NCBI RefSeq assembly: GCF_017901135.1
Contig: NZ_CP072801.1
Coordinates: 930,001 to 994,000 of the forward strand
From: Thiothrix litoralis
GTDB taxonomy: Bacteria; Pseudomonadota; Gammaproteobacteria; Thiotrichales; Thiotrichaceae
Length of the DNA stretch: 64,000 nt
Direction: 5' to 3'
Part shown: positions 37,384 to 45,298 of the stretch, one piece after another
Layout: each line of letters begins with the position of its first letter
Position numbering within the stretch: position 1 is the first letter of the stretch
Made by a program: the position numbers and the translations under genes
Notes under the pieces: model-generated
What the model saw: the letters and a program-made list of their open reading frames with translations, nothing else
What the model was told of the DNA's origin: nothing
Databases searched by the model: none

Positions 37384-40300
37384 CAGCGATTGGGTTTTTC
37401 TGTGGGTTTTTCGGCATCGGCTTCGACCACATCCTGCATTTTGACGACGGCTTTGGTGATGTCTTTGGGGAGCTTGTGTTCGAGCATTTCATCTAGCACG
37501 GTGCTGATGATTTGGCGTTGGTCGGCGGTAATGGTAATAGTCAGGTTGTCCGAATTTGCTTTTTGGGTGTTTGCGTTGCCGACGATTAATTGTGCGCCAG
37601 CAGCTAAGGTGATGCCGGAAATATTTGTACCTGTCATCATGTCTCTCCTGTGTAATAGTTCATTTACTTCATTACGTTCAAATACGCCTTCGAGCAAGCG
37701 TGATACGGGAACATCCAGAAACTCGCGGTCGCATTCTACGGTTTTTTTGCCACGTTCTTGGGCACGTTGTAGGACACTGAACTCGAAATATTTGGGATCA
37801 GTATTGTTCGGCTTGGTGCAAACTTCGCAGTTACAGGGGATCATCTGCTCCACAGCGATGTTTTTGAACCATTTGCGATGCAGTTTTTCGACTTCCATGC
37901 GGATGGTGTGTAGTAGGTATTTGCGTTGGTTTTGTTTGCCTATTATGGCAATGTCGATGACATTCAAGCCTTCGCGGCTTTCCTCAGCCTGCACTTGGGC
38001 GCGGCAACCGCCTGTTTCCAATACCATGCCGTTACGCCAAACCAAATCGCCTTTGTTGCCTTTGGCAATCAGCTCATTCAAACGCACGATTAGGCGCGTA
38101 ATAATGCCTTCGGGCATGAATTTGTATTGGAAGCGGAATTTTAGGGTATCGTTGTCGTTCCACTCGTAAGACGGGCGCTTATCCGTCAAGAGTTGTGGTG
38201 CGAGGTAGGTGTTTGGTTTGCCTTCGACAGCATAACAGACTTCAAAGCTATCTTTTTTCATCAGGTTAAGCAGATTGTTACGTTCAGCCATGTTGTATTT
38301 GTCACGCCAGATATTTTCCAATGTCTCGAAGGTAAAATAGCCGCCTGCTTGCGCGATGCGATTGTCGTTGAGGACGCTGTAGACTGCATCTACCGCCCAT
38401 TGTGGATTGAGGATAATGAAATTGCGTAGTGTTGGATCATCGACAAAATGCAACAAGCTACCTAAACGATGCAGGTAAGAGCTGAGGAGTAGCTGGCTCG
38501 CCTCATCTTTAACCGTATGTTGCTGGCAAATGGCAGCGTATTCGGCAAAGTTGATGTGATGCTGTTTTTTGGCACATTCGCGTAAGGTAGTGCGGATGTC
38601 ATTCCAGCGTGCGGGACGAACATCATTGACGTGCGGTAGCTGGGTAAGCAAGGTTTGTATCTTGGTTCGCAGTGCTTGGAAATCGGCATCGTCTTTGCCT
38701 AAGTTTACGGTGCGGGTGCTGATAGATAATTCTGGGTAGCGTTGGGTGTAATGCTTTGTGTCGAATTGTTGGATGAATTGTCCGTTTTTATCGTTTTGCA
38801 CTACCAATACGGGACTGTAAACGCCATGTTCTTCGCCGAATAAATGGATCGCTTTGAACCAATAGGGGAAGTTTGCGGTGGTTTCTTTGCGGTCATTGGC
38901 GGAAACCAGCACATAGACTGCACCAGCAGTGAGGAAAAACTGATGGGTCATGTATTGAATTTCTTGTCCACCGAAATCCCAGATATTGGCGGAAAAAGTG
39001 GTGTCGTCGTCGGGATGGGAAAATTGCCAGCCTTCGTGCATTTGAATGCCAAGAGTTGAAGTTTCTAACTGGGGAATGACGTAAGCAGGGTCTAACAGCT
39101 TTTTCATCAACGAGGTTTTGCCTGCTTCGGGTTCACCGACGATGATCAGCTTGGCTTCGTTGAGCTTGCCTTCTCCTTGTTCTTCCAAGTTACGGAAATA
39201 GGTTAGAACGGCTTCATTGCCTTGATCGACGATTTCTAAAGGTGGGTGATTCAGAGGATTATCTCTTACGAAAATTCCATATTCACCATCATAAGGGTCA
39301 TTAATAGTAATATTTTTCTCAATCAAAACTAATAACGGCTTTATATCGCTAATTTGGTTGCCATTTAGGAATAGCGTCGTGAGCTTTGTCAGTGCGATGA
39401 GCGGAGCCACATTGCTGATTTCGTTGTTGTTAAGGCTTAACTCCTTGAGATTTGTCAGTGCGATGAGCGAAGCCACATTGCTGATTTCGTTGTTGTTAAG
39501 GCTTAACTCCTTGAGGTTTGTCAGTGCGTTGAGCGGAGTCACATCGCTGATTTCATTATTGTTAAGGCTTAATTCCTTGAGATTTGTCAGTGCGTTGAGC
39601 GGAGTCACATCGCTGATTTCATTATTGTTGAGGAATAGCGTCGTGAGCTTTGTAAACGCGGCTAGCACGGTCACATCACTAATTTTGTTGTTGTTAAGGG
39701 TTAATTCCTTGAGATTTATCAGTGGAGCGAGCGGGGTCACATCACTGATTCGGATGTTATCGAGGTATAGCATCGTGAGGTTTGTCAGCACGGTGAGCGG
39801 GGTCACATCGCTGATTCGAATATTGTCGAGGGTTAGTTTCGTCAGGTTTTTCAGGACAGCGAGTGGGGTCACATCGCTGATTCGAGTATTGTCGAGGGTT
39901 AGTTTCGTCAGGTTTTTCAGGACAACGAGTGGGGTCACATCCTTGATTCGAGTGTTGTCGAGAGTTAGTTCCGTGAGGTTTTTCAACGCAGCGAGCGGGG
40001 TTATATCGCTAATTTTAGTATTGTCGAGGGTTAATTTTGTCAGGTTTGTCAGCGCAGCGAGTCGGGTCACATCGTTGATTTTAGTGTTGTCGAGGGTTAG
40101 TTCCATGAGGTTTGTCAGCGCAGCGAGCGGAGTCACATCGCTGATCTCGTTATTGTTGAGAGTTAATGTCGTGAGATTTGTCAGCGTTGCGAGCGGAGTC
40201 ACATCGCTGATCCGGTTATTGTTGAGAGTTAATATCGTGAGATTTGTCAGCGCAGTGAGCGGGGTCACATCGCTGATCCGGTTATTGTTGAGAGTTAATA

Positions 40301-40778
40301 TCGTGAGATTTGTCAGCGCAGTGAGCGGGGTCACATCGCTGATCCTGTTATTGTCAAGAATTAATGTCGTGAGATTTGTCAGCGCAGTGAGCGGGGTCAC
40401 ATCCTTGATGAGGTTATTGCTGAGAGTTAATGTCGTGAGATTTGTCAGCTCAGCAAGCTTGCTAAGCTCGGTAGGCCTGATTATATCGTTGAAGATAAGA
40501 AGGTTTTCATGGATAAATAGCGTCTTGAGGTTTGTCAACGCGGCGAGCGGGGTCAGATCACTGATTTTGGTGTCGTTGAGGCCAAGCATATTAAGATTCT
40601 TTAACTGAGCTAGTGGACTCAAGTCGCTAATTTGATTGCCACCAAGAAATAGATTCTCTAGCCATATTAGTTCAAATAGTTCATCGGGTAGTTGGATTAG
40701 TTCACTATCACTTAGATCTAGCTCGATCAAATGTTTTGCTTTAGCTTCGCGGATACGTTGTAGAGCGAGTTCAGACAT
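37380..40778 (-). CDS. LRR-Roc-COR (ROCO-family) GTPase
   Basis: A 1132-residue protein from the ATG at 40778 (MSELALQRIREAKAKHL); the frame extends further upstream only over the divergent PIN gene. It has 21 leucine-rich repeats of mostly 22 residues (about 16-485). A Ras-like Roc domain follows, with P-loop GEPEAGKTS (about 545), switch DFGGQE and NDKNG in the NKxD position. A COR-like region comes next (about 690-1000), then a tail with a beta segment (ITLAAGAQLIVGNANTQ) and a helical end. Cytoplasmic; partner or effector unknown. Related LRR-ROCO proteins are signalling GTPases. The C-terminus is probably cut by a frameshift. Confidence 0.82.
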   Translation of the reverse strand: MSELALQRIREAKAKHLIELDLSDSELIQLPDELFELIWLENLFLGGNQISDLSPLAQLKNLNMLGLNDTKISDLTPLAALTNLKTLFIHENLLIFNDIIRPTELSKLAELTNLTTLTLSNNLIKDVTPLTALTNLTTLILDNNRISDVTPLTALTNLTILTLNNNRISDVTPLTALTNLTILTLNNNRISDVTPLATLTNLTTLTLNNNEISDVTPLAALTNLMELTLDNTKINDVTRLAALTNLTKLTLDNTKISDITPLAALKNLTELTLDNTRIKDVTPLVVLKNLTKLTLDNTRISDVTPLAVLKNLTKLTLDNIRISDVTPLTVLTNLTMLYLDNIRISDVTPLAPLINLKELTLNNNKISDVTVLAAFTKLTTLFLNNNEISDVTPLNALTNLKELSLNNNEISDVTPLNALTNLKELSLNNNEISNVASLIALTNLKELSLNNNEISNVAPLIALTKLTTLFLNGNQISDIKPLLVLIEKNITINDPYDGEYGIFVRDNPLNHPPLEIVDQGNEAVLTYFRNLEEQGEGKLNEAKLIIVGEPEAGKTSLMKKLLDPAYVIPQLETSTLGIQMHEGWQFSHPDDDTTFSANIWDFGGQEIQYMTHQFFLTAGAVYVLVSANDRKETTANFPYWFKAIHLFGEEHGVYSPVLVVQNDKNGQFIQQFDTKHYTQRYPELSISTRTVNLGKDDADFQALRTKIQTLLTQLPHVNDVRPARWNDIRTTLRECAKKQHHINFAEYAAICQQHTVKDEASQLLLSSYLHRLGSLLHFVDDPTLRNFIILNPQWAVDAVYSVLNDNRIAQAGGYFTFETLENIWRDKYNMAERNNLLNLMKKDSFEVCYAVEGKPNTYLAPQLLTDKRPSYEWNDNDTLKFRFQYKFMPEGIITRLIVRLNELIAKGNKGDLVWRNGMVLETGGCRAQVQAEESREGLNVIDIAIIGKQNQRKYLLHTIRMEVEKLHRKWFKNIAVEQMIPCNCEVCTKPNNTDPKYFEFSVLQRAQERGKKTVECDREFLDVPVSRLLEGVFERNEVNELLHRRDMMTGTNISGITLAAGAQLIVGNANTQKANSDNLTITITADQRQIISTVLDEMLEHKLPKDITKAVVKMQDVVEADAEKPTEKPNRC
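39325..40733. repeat. 66-bp leucine-rich-repeat coding array
   Basis: About 20 tandem 66-bp units encode the LRR domain. Several neighbouring units differ at only a few bases (for example around 40200-40330 and 39420-39620), indicating recent unit duplication. The periodicity opens a long meaningless frame on the plus strand. Confidence 0.88.
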
Positions 40779-40874
40779 AGCAAAGCCCAGTGTGTTGCAG
40801 TTAGCGTATAGTATGCCAGAAATACCCTCACCATACACCACGACAACTGACAGCATATCAGCTATCATAACGGC

Positions 40875-41309
40875 ATGATTACCGCCGTTATCGACACCAA
40901 TGTTTTCATTTCCGCCTTGATGAAGGCAGACACCGCGCCACGAGCATTGTTGCGCCGCTGCCTGTTGGGACAAGTGCAGCCATTGATTGGTAACGCCCTG
41001 TATTCGGAATACGAAGACATCATGGCGCGGGAGCATGTGTTTACCACCAGTGCTGTAACAGCGGAAGAGCGCGAAGCACTGTTCGATGCTTTTGTTTCTC
41101 GGTGCCAATGGGTCAATATCTATTATCGGTGGCGACCAAACCTTCAGGATGAAGCAGATAATCACCTCATGGAACTTGCCGTAGCAGGCAATGCCCAATG
41201 GCTGATTACAGGTAATACCCGTGATTTTCGGCAACATGAATTGCAATTTCCTGAGATTCGGATAGCAACCGTGACAGAATTTCTGCAAACACTACAGGAG
41301 GCAAACTAA
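40875..41309 (+). CDS. PIN-domain toxin (COG1569-type)
   Basis: A 144-residue PIN nuclease. Acidic residues of the active site are D7 in AVIDTNVFIS, Glu in YSEYEDIM, and D/N near QDEADNHLMELA and GNTRDF. It likely cleaves RNA. The antitoxin gene follows, sharing one base (TAATG), an order of toxin first. It is divergent from the ROCO gene with 96 bases between starts. Confidence 0.85.
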   Translation: MITAVIDTNVFISALMKADTAPRALLRRCLLGQVQPLIGNALYSEYEDIMAREHVFTTSAVTAEEREALFDAFVSRCQWVNIYYRWRPNLQDEADNHLMELAVAGNAQWLITGNTRDFRQHELQFPEIRIATVTEFLQTLQEAN

Positions 41310-41536
41310 TGGCAACCATGACAATCCGTCTACCTGACGAACAACACAACCGCCTGAAAACGCTAGCGACACGTCGCGGTGTGAGCTTGAACAAGCTGAT
41401 GGAGGAATTTGCTATCCGCATTCTCACCGAAACCGATGCAGAAACCCGTTTCCGCCTGCGGGCAGCGCGTGGCAATGTCGCAGAAGGCTTGGCCGTTCTC
41501 GACAAGCTGGATAAGCACTTCGCCCAATCAAAGTAA
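41309..41536 (+). CDS. Ribbon-helix-helix antitoxin
   Basis: A 75-residue protein with an RHH/CopG-Arc N-terminus (MATMTIRLPDEQHNRLKTLA, then GVSLNKLMEEFAIRIL) and a charged C-terminal tail that would bind the PIN toxin. Its start overlaps the toxin stop. It probably represses its own operon. Confidence 0.82.
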   Translation: MATMTIRLPDEQHNRLKTLATRRGVSLNKLMEEFAIRILTETDAETRFRLRAARGNVAEGLAVLDKLDKHFAQSK

Positions 41537-41810
41537 ACAGTGGTGTAACACCCGTAGCACCCTGCTTCGACTCCTCTAACCCCCGCCCTTAAAAGCGGCA
41601 CTGCCATTAAGTTAAGCCCAGCGCTTAAAAACAATGCTTCTTTTTGCTCTTATGGTAATTCAGCAAACGGTAGGCGGAAGATTGCTGGCGGGTAGGGTTT
41701 CTCCCTTTTCTGTCAGCATTAGGACTTTGCAGAAACAGTGCGGTCATTTTGTTCAGCAGTTTGTGGCTGCTGATACGGCTGTTGAGTAGGTCGAACGCTT
41801 GGTTCTTGAT

Positions 41811-43214
41811 CAGGTTGCGCGGCAAACCCCGTCCTTCAGGTCGGGGAGGATAGCGCGGGAGGCAACGCCTCCCTCTGTTCGGTAGCTTGGTCGGATAATC
41901 AGCCCCGTTAACGGCATAATGCCCCTGCGACTTTCTCCATTTTTGGCTATGCTTTGAGGATGCAACGACTTCAAGCCTTCAAATACGAACTCATGCCCAA
42001 CGGTGAAACGCAGCGCCAGCTACGCCGTTTTTCGGGGTCATGCCGCTTCGTTTACAACAAGGCGTTGGCGTTGCAGCAAGCCAACCATGAGGCGGGTGAA
42101 AAGTTCATCGGTTACGTGGCAATGGCAAAACACCTGACGGCATGGCGTAACGGCACAGAAACCCCGTGGCTAAAAGATTCTCCCGTTCATCCCCTGCAAC
42201 ACGCGCTCAAAGACCTCGACAAGGCTTACCAAAACTTCTTTGCTAAACGTGCCGATTTTCCTCGCTTCAAGCGTAAAGGCAGCAGTGACAGCTTCCGCTA
42301 TCCTGACCCCAAACAAATCAAACTCGACCAAGGCAATAGCCGTATTTTCTTGCCCAAATTGGGCTGGATACGTTACCGCAACAGCCGTGATGTGCTGGGG
42401 GAACTGCGCAATGTCACGGTTTCCAGCAAGGGCGGTAAATGGTTTGTGAGCATCCAAACTCAACGGAAAGTGGAGAAAATCGCCTCTCAAGCCACAACAG
42501 CCATCGGTATTGACCTTGGCATAGCCCGCTTTGCCACATTCTCCGACGGCAAACACATCGAACCGCGCAACAGCTTCAAACACAAGCAAGCCAAACTCGC
42601 CAAATACCAACGGCGCATGGCGCACAAGCAAAAATTCAGTAACAACTGGAAAAAAGCCCAAGCTAAAGTTCAAAAAATTCACACACAAATCGCCAACGCC
42701 CGCCGCGATTTCCTGCACAAGGCGACGACCACGCTCAGCCAAAACCACGCGCTCGTGTTCATCGAAGATTTGCAGGTCGGCAATATGTCCCAATCAGCGG
42801 CAGGTACAGCAGCAAACCCCGGCAAAAACGTTGCCCAGAAGTCCGGCTTAAACAAAGCCATCCTCGACCAAGGTTGGGGTGAATTTCGGCGGCAACTCGA
42901 CTACAAAATGGCGTGGAAGGGCGGCATGTTGTTCGCCGTACCGCCACACTACACCAGCCAGGAATGCCCTGAATGTCACCATGTATCAGCGGATAACCGC
43001 CAGACGCAAGCCCAATTTGTGTGCGTGAAATGCCATTACGAAAATCACGCCGATCATGTCGGCGCGATCAATGTTTTAGAGCGGGGATACCGCTTGTTAG
43101 CCTGTGGAGATGCGGCGTTAAGCCGCTCTGTGAAGCAGGAACCCACCGAAGTAAGTCAGCTATCTAGCTGAATGCAGTAGGAATCCCCTTCCTTTAGGGA
43201 GGGGAGGATGTCAA
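41811..43214 (+). mobile_element. TnpB-only IS200/IS605-type element, copy 2 (intact)
   Basis: A 1404-bp element directly 3' of TTGAT (41806-41810). The left end, with a hairpin at 41828-41847 (CCCCGTCC/GGTCGGGG), and the right end, with a CCCCTTCC/GGGAGGGG hairpin just before GGATGTCAA, match copy 1. The reconstructed empty site gives an uninterrupted IS4 transposase, which fixes both ends to the base. Confidence 0.92.
41960..43171 (+). CDS. tnpB: RNA-guided nuclease TnpB, copy 2
   Basis: A 403-residue TnpB closely similar to copy 1. RuvC catalytic residues are D185, E269 and D365; the zinc finger cysteines are C336, C339, C355 and C358. A TTG six bases upstream could also start translation, but the ATG at 41960 matches copy 1. 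Known TnpBs cut DNA next to a motif equal to the insertion target, so TTGAT is the predicted motif here. There is no Y1 transposase in the window; mobility would need one in trans. Confidence 0.92.
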   Translation: MQRLQAFKYELMPNGETQRQLRRFSGSCRFVYNKALALQQANHEAGEKFIGYVAMAKHLTAWRNGTETPWLKDSPVHPLQHALKDLDKAYQNFFAKRADFPRFKRKGSSDSFRYPDPKQIKLDQGNSRIFLPKLGWIRYRNSRDVLGELRNVTVSSKGGKWFVSIQTQRKVEKIASQATTAIGIDLGIARFATFSDGKHIEPRNSFKHKQAKLAKYQRRMAHKQKFSNNWKKAQAKVQKIHTQIANARRDFLHKATTTLSQNHALVFIEDLQVGNMSQSAAGTAANPGKNVAQKSGLNKAILDQGWGEFRRQLDYKMAWKGGMLFAVPPHYTSQECPECHHVSADNRQTQAQFVCVKCHYENHADHVGAINVLERGYRLLACGDAALSRSVKQEPTEVSQLSS

Positions 43215-43230
43215 GATGTTGAACGCGACA
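43172..43230 (+). ncRNA. Predicted 3' end of omega/reRNA and its guide (copy 2)
   Basis: TnpB guide RNAs extend from the tnpB 3' end through the right end of the element into the flank. Here 43172-43214 contains the conserved right-end hairpin, and the bases from 43215 (GATGTTGAACGCGACA) would be the guide. They match the IS4 transposase into which the element inserted, so empty copies of that IS would be targets. The 5' boundary is unknown; the call rests on family knowledge. Confidence 0.45.
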
Positions 43231-44084
43231 CCCCGATTGACCGTTTGCGGGTGTTGGGTGAGGCGTTGGTTCAATGAGTCTTGTTCATCAGCGGTCAGGA
43301 TGGATTCCAGCCCCGTCAGATAGAGCGTGGCATAAAAGTCTTGCTTGACCGATTCTACGCTGATGCCACTGAAGTTTTCCAATTCCAGCCGGGTTTTGAG
43401 TATCCCGTAAAAAGTTTCAATGCCCCAGCGCAGGTGGTATAGCGCTTTGAAGGTGGCGGTTGGGTAAAGCTGTTCATCCAACAGCGAGGTGACGAGGACT
43501 TTCCACTCGCCGGTATCGAGGCGTACCCGCACAAAACGGACACGCAACGTTTTCGGCAAATTGAGCATGGCACGCGCGGTGGCGAAGGCGCGTTGCTGTT
43601 GGGTCAGCTCTGCCAACAGTTCGTAAGAAGCGTAATTGCGGTCAAACACCAACTCCTCGGTAGTGGGCAGGCGAATTCGGGAGCCATCCACCCCCAGTAC
43701 CCGGTAGCCCCAGAAACGCTTATAGACACCATCCGCGTACATCACCTCAACCACCGCTGTCTGGTTCAGCTCAATGAAGGCAGTATGTCGCAGTTTGTGC
43801 CGGGCTTGCGTATAGGCGCTGGCGGGCACCGATTTGACCCCGGCTGCCTGCATGGCTTCATTCACCATACTTTGCAGCGGTTTGACGCTTTTTCTCAAAA
43901 TCATGGTTAATACCTGGGCAAAGGGGAGGCTGCGCTGACGGCTGAAGTCCTTATCCGCCTTGCGGTTGCGGCATTTGAAGAAAGCATTGTGGGCGCTGGC
44001 GCGGCTGTTTTTCAATGCCTGCTTTTTTTTATCCATGTGGGAAACCAAAGGGGCGATTGTACCTCTGCTTGAGGGGATGTGGGC

Positions 44085-44480
44085 TTAACTTAATGGCAGT
44101 GGGGGGTGTTGCAGAGGATTATTGCTAACAAGAATTTTATCAGAATCAATGGTTCGATAAATAATATTAGGAAAATTTCTATTATTTACAGTAATGAAAT
44201 AAATAGGAGTCCCTTTCTTTAGCAGCTTTTTTAAAAGCTTTATATCGACAATTTTGTTATTACTGAGATCTAGCTTTGTCAGATTCGAGAGCGATACGAG
44301 CGGCTGTATATCGACAATTTGATTGATATGGAGGTCTAGTCTTTCCAGCCAAGAAAGCTCAAGAAGTTCCTTTGGTAGTTCTGTCAAGAGACAATCACTC
44401 AAATTCAGTTCGGTTAGATGCTGTTCTTTGGCTTCACGGATAAAGCCAAGAACTTCTTCATTGTTGGATTGTTCTGTCAT
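44085..44480 (-). pseudogene. 5' fragment of a second LRR (ROCO-like) gene cut by the IS
   Basis: From ATG 44480 (MTEQSNNEEVLGFIREAKEQ) the product resembles the start of the ROCO protein: IREAK-HL-EL-LSD, three LRRs, then VSNNPLQHPP, which parallels DNPLNHPP just before the Roc domain of the neighbour. The frame then runs into the IS4 terminal repeat and stops. The GTPase part is missing on the far side of the IS. Confidence 0.75.
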
Positions 44481-44596
44481 GCAAACCCTGCATCGTAGTT
44501 GGGTAAGATGCAGGGATTTTGACACGTATAGAGGGAGATTTCAGCAAAATAACTATGGTTCTTTACACCATAAAAGTGCCATGTCACAATGCCCCA

Positions 44597-44875
44597 ATGA
44601 AAGCCACCAAACTGCTCCATACCAAAGAAGAATATGCCCAAGATTTCGTGGAAATCTTGATATGGCGCGTTCCCAAGCCTGTTTCGCCATCGGAACACCC
44701 GTACAAATATCGGTTGGTCTACATTGTTGAGGGCAAGCGGGTAGTAGGGTATGACAATGAGCGTGGCAAAGGCGATCACAAGCATATCCAAGGGGCTGAA
44801 TTGCCCTATTTTTTCCAAAGTCCGGCAACGTTAATCGTAGACTTTATGCACGACATCGCAGGGGTAAGCACATGA
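44597..44875 (+). CDS. TumE-like toxin (DUF6516)
   Basis: A 92-residue protein from the ATG at 44597. The family pattern is visible in YKYRLVYIVEGKRVVGYDNERGKGDHKH, with a conserved Asp-Asn-Glu and Gly-Asp-His-His set that could form a nuclease-like site. It overlaps the following DNA-binding gene by four bases, the usual TumE-TumA arrangement. Assignment is from memory of the family pattern. Confidence 0.7.
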   Translation: MKATKLLHTKEEYAQDFVEILIWRVPKPVSPSEHPYKYRLVYIVEGKRVVGYDNERGKGDHKHIQGAELPYFFQSPATLIVDFMHDIAGVST

Positions 44876-45249
44876 ACCAAAACATTCTGACCATTAAAGT
44901 AGGCACAAGCATCCAGTCCTCACTCGCACTCGCCCAACAAATGCTGGAACGCCTCGAACTCGGCGAAGAGCCCGCTCCTTACTTCGGCGTAGGCTTCAAA
45001 AATGTCAGCCAGATGTTGGGTGTCTTTACTCCCAAACGCTGGGATTTGCTGGCTGCTTTGCGGGAACATGGTGCGATGAGCATTGCCGAACTTGCCCGTA
45101 CCCTGCAACGCGACTACAAAAACGTCCACAACGACGTGGAACGTCTGATGGAGTGGTTAGCGATTGAACGCGATGAACAGGGTAAGGTGTTTACACCTTA
45201 TTCGGAAATTGTGGTGGATGTGCATCTGCCACAGCAGAAGGCGGCTTGA
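44872..45249 (+). CDS. TumA-like winged-helix antitoxin
   Basis: A 125-residue DNA-binding protein. A winged-helix domain is visible at about 62-105 (WDLLAALREHGAMSIAELARTL, YKNVHNDVERLMEWLAIER), similar to HVO_A0114-type regulators. It is coupled to the TumE-like toxin gene and probably neutralises it and represses the pair. Confidence 0.72.
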   Translation: MNQNILTIKVGTSIQSSLALAQQMLERLELGEEPAPYFGVGFKNVSQMLGVFTPKRWDLLAALREHGAMSIAELARTLQRDYKNVHNDVERLMEWLAIERDEQGKVFTPYSEIVVDVHLPQQKAA

Positions 45250-45298
45250 TAATCAGGGAAGGGCAAACACGGAGGTCTGCCCCTACAAATGCCTGTTG

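Larger units (their letters stand above)
41625..44036 (-). pseudogene. IS4-family transposase disrupted by TnpB element
   Basis: The 5' part runs from ATG 44036 to 43215 and the 3' part is 41810-41625. Joined, they restore one frame (GVAFNI then IKNQAFDLL) of 335 residues. A DDE Asp is seen in LGVDGSRIRLP, and the IS4 signature Y-x2-R-x3-E-x6-K in YHLRWGIETFYGILK. The reconstructed protein looks intact, so this IS was probably active before the insertion. Confidence 0.85.
41599..44101 (-). mobile_element. IS4-family insertion sequence, split by a TnpB element
   Basis: Perfect 22-bp terminal inverted repeats lie at 41599-41620 and 44080-44101 (starting CACTGCCATTAAG). Without the nested 1404-bp element the IS is 1099 bp. 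The outer flanks do not share a target duplication; the right flank is an LRR gene cut mid-frame, while the left flank is unrelated. A deletion or rearrangement next to the IS is likely. Confidence 0.85.

Noticed and set aside
39358..40608. A 416-codon plus-strand frame opposite the ROCO repeats
   Set aside because: It is the antisense of the 66-bp LRR array, with repetitive low-complexity product and no ribosome site.
40779..41288. Upstream extension of the ROCO frame by 170 codons
   Set aside because: It lies entirely antisense to the PIN gene and its upstream region, has non-protein-like composition, and the family N-terminus begins at MSELALQ.
45261..45282. Possible terminator hairpin (GGGCA/TGCCC) between tumA-like and por genes
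   Set aside because: The stem is only five pairs with a 12-base loop and no T-run.
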